From positions 226,001 through 290,000 of the forward strand of contig CABZOF010000001.1 of assembly GCA_902527215.1 (NCBI GenBank): 64,000 nt of DNA, read 5' to 3'. Both the position numbers and the translations under genes were made by a program. Positions within the stretch are counted from its first letter, which is position 1. Every line of letters begins with the position of its first letter. The stretch is from an uncultured Pelagibacteraceae bacterium. Lineage in GTDB: Bacteria; Pseudomonadota; Alphaproteobacteria; Pelagibacterales; Pelagibacteraceae. The notes below the pieces were generated by a model that saw only the letters and a program-made list of their open reading frames with translations, had not been told where the DNA came from and did not search any database. This document shows, piece after piece, positions 62,107 to 64,000 of the stretch.

Positions 62107-62343
62107 GTGATTATAAAAAAAAAATTAAAATTCCATATAAATAAAAAGACAAAAAAAAAATTTACTTACGAATCAGACTTAGTAAGGCAAGAAATTATTG
62201 ATTCATTTGGTTTAATTGAACTAGTTAATTTTATTGAAAAAGATTTAAAATACAAGTGTCCGATTGATAAAATTAGTATTACAAATTTTAATACGATAAA
62301 TAATATTACAAAGTTTGTGATGAGATATAATAAAAAAAGATAG
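62107..62343 (+). CDS. Acyl carrier protein-like
   Basis: 78 aa, DSFGLIELVNFIEKDLKYKCPIDKISITNFNTINNITKFV; Ser in a DSF motif as phosphopantetheine site; GTG start. Confidence 0.7.
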   Translation: MIIKKKLKFHINKKTKKKFTYESDLVRQEIIDSFGLIELVNFIEKDLKYKCPIDKISITNFNTINNITKFVMRYNKKR

Positions 62344-62413
62344 TTTTTTTTAATTATGACAATAGATATATCAATTTAAATACTCTTAGAGTGTTTAGAA
62401 AAGAAATCTTTTT

Positions 62414-63790
62414 TTAAAACTTATATTGCTTTATTTTAACTTTATTAATTTTTTTATTTTTTAATAAAGGTAATTTTTTATACCATAGAAACTTTTTTGG
62501 TATTTGAATTTTTTCTAGTTTTTTTTCCAATTTTTTTATTAATTTGTTTGTGTCAATTTTTTTTTTACTTTCATATGCCGCTACTGGAGCTAATCCATAT
62601 TGTTCAAAGTTATAAGGATAGACAAAAACATTTTTAATTTCGTGATTTTTCAAAATTTCTTTTTTTATCAGCTCTGGAAAAACTTTTATGCCAGAAGATT
62701 TGAATACCTCATTTTTTCTACCAACAAGTTGTAACTTGCTCCCGTCTTTTTTTATTAAATCATTTGTAAAAAAAACACCTTTATTCAAAACATTTTTTTG
62801 CAATATTTTTCCATAATATCCCTTAAATGAATATAAAGATCTAATCCCTAATTCGTAAATATTTTGAGATATTTTTCTTAGAAATTTCTTTTGATAGTTT
62901 AAATTTTTACCAAGTGTGTAAGGAGATTTTGTTTTTTTTAAATTGTTAAAAAAAACTCTACCACCTAATTCTGTTACACCGTATATATTAAAAAGTTCAA
63001 ATTTATTTTTATAACGTCCTAAATATTTATTTATATTTTCAAAATTTAGAAAATCACCAGAAGATACAACCTTTTCAAGTTTTTTTGGAATTTTCTTAAA
63101 ATCAAGTATCCATTGAACTTGTATCGGGGCACCACCAAAATAATTGATTTCAAATTTTTTTATTATTTCATTTAAATTTTTTGGAAATACCAGCCTTTCA
63201 TAAGAAACAAAGTTAATTTCATTTATAATGCAAGTAAAGAAATGACATATAGCACTGTTGAAATAATAGGGAATAGCAATCAAGAAATTTTTATTTTTTT
63301 GGTAATTAAGTTTCTTAATTATATGATTTGAATTCATTATAATTGAGTCAAAATTTAATAATATCATTTTTGACTCACCAGTAGAACCTGAAGTAGAAGA
63401 TATATAGTCTACCTTTTCAAATATTTTATTATTTTTTTTATTTCTGTTATAAATTAATCGAAAATTTTCATTATCAAAAATAATTATATAATCATAGAAC
63501 TTTATAATTTTTTTGAAGTTATCTTTTCCATTTTCAATAGGTATAATTGTATAATTATTTAGAAATGAAATTATAAAATTTGACCAAAAATTTAAACCTG
63601 AACCATTTTTGATAACTGATAAAACTTTTTTCTTTTTTATTTTGGCAATTTCTTTATTTCTGTTGAACTCAATTAATCTTTTTTTTATATCTTTAGATCT
63701 TAATATTTCATTTGTATCTGATAAATAAAATTTATTGTTTTTAAAAAGATTATTATTGATTTTATTTTGTAGTTTTTTCTTTAAACACAT
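62414..63790 (-). CDS. AMP-dependent acyl-CoA synthetase/ligase-like protein
   Basis: VDYISSTSGSTGESKMILL (P-loop-like A3 motif), LFNIYGVTELGGRV, GRKNEVFKSSGIKVFPELIKKEIL. Confidence 0.87.
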   Translation of the reverse strand: MCLKKKLQNKINNNLFKNNKFYLSDTNEILRSKDIKKRLIEFNRNKEIAKIKKKKVLSVIKNGSGLNFWSNFIISFLNNYTIIPIENGKDNFKKIIKFYDYIIIFDNENFRLIYNRNKKNNKIFEKVDYISSTSGSTGESKMILLNFDSIIMNSNHIIKKLNYQKNKNFLIAIPYYFNSAICHFFTCIINEINFVSYERLVFPKNLNEIIKKFEINYFGGAPIQVQWILDFKKIPKKLEKVVSSGDFLNFENINKYLGRYKNKFELFNIYGVTELGGRVFFNNLKKTKSPYTLGKNLNYQKKFLRKISQNIYELGIRSLYSFKGYYGKILQKNVLNKGVFFTNDLIKKDGSKLQLVGRKNEVFKSSGIKVFPELIKKEILKNHEIKNVFVYPYNFEQYGLAPVAAYESKKKIDTNKLIKKLEKKLEKIQIPKKFLWYKKLPLLKNKKINKVKIKQYKF

Positions 63791-63854
63791 ATTTTGACAG
63801 ATATTTAGACCTAAATATATCCTATATCTGAGTAATAAATTTTTTTCAGTGCAT

Positions 63855-64000
63855 AAATCAAGCCAATTGAGCTATTAGTACTGGTCAGCTGCACGCATTA
63901 CTGCGCTTCCACACCCAGCCTATCAACGTGGTAGTCTACCACGGCTCTATAGGAAGAACTAGTTTTGAGGTGAGTTTCCCGCTTAGATGCTTTCAGCAGT
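63855..64000 (-). rRNA. rrl: 23S ribosomal RNA, 3' end only (continues beyond the window)
   Basis: Reverse complement reads actgctgaaagcatctaagcgggaaactcacctcaaaac...gctgaccagtactaatagctcaattggcttgattt, the conserved 23S 3' terminus; exact end approximate. Confidence 0.93.

Noticed and set aside
12180-63850. Abundant poly-A/poly-T tracts as possible phase-variation switches
   Set aside because: Such tracts occur throughout this very AT-rich sequence, and no interrupted gene with a tract at the break was found.
1-64000. CRISPR array, transposase, integrase or prophage genes
   Set aside because: No regularly spaced direct repeats and no recognisable transposase, integrase or phage structural proteins among the ORFs.

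Overview
AT-rich alphaproteobacterial chromosome window, most consistent with SAR11 / Candidatus Pelagibacter (inferred from composition, gene content and layout). The left ~10.7 kb is mostly core genome: thiE-like (partial), efp, suhB-like, a Wzz-like protein, rpmE, a DUF1013/TrcR-like regulator, rpsU, tRNA-fMet(CAT), transaldolase, the pnt transhydrogenase genes, and an rpmJ (L36) ORF that is too short for the supplied ORF track. A 5S rRNA lies at ~10697-10812 (-), and the 3' end of a 23S rRNA runs off the right edge (~63855-64000, -). The ~53 kb between them is a dense surface-polysaccharide island, so the rRNA operon is split. This matches my recollection of SAR11 hypervariable region 2. 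The island encodes an O-antigen ligase-like protein, a WecA-like initiating transferase, a soluble CapD-like protein, many glycosyltransferases, uronate genes, a CDP-6-deoxyhexose branch (rfbF/rfbG without an obvious rfbH), two separate NeuB/NeuA-like branches, an MsbA/PglK-like ABC transporter, and an acyl-activation group (AMP ligase, ACP, AAC(3)-like, DUF4910). It also contains a phosphonate biosynthesis cassette: cytidylyltransferase-PEP mutase fusion, phosphonopyruvate decarboxylase and Fe-ADH. Divergent to this lie a CDP-alcohol phosphotransferase-like protein, a methyltransferase and a kinase-like protein. The best candidates for an undescribed system are (1) this phosphonate cassette, predicted to make a CDP-activated hydroxyethylphosphonate-type headgroup for a glycan or lipid, (2) the NeuB lacking a SAF domain with a SIS isomerase and a radical SAM protein, and (3) a TagB-like / YIDPG small protein / LtaS-like group suggesting glycerol-phosphate-type decoration in a Gram-negative. 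All functional calls are by-eye readings of motifs; no searches were run.
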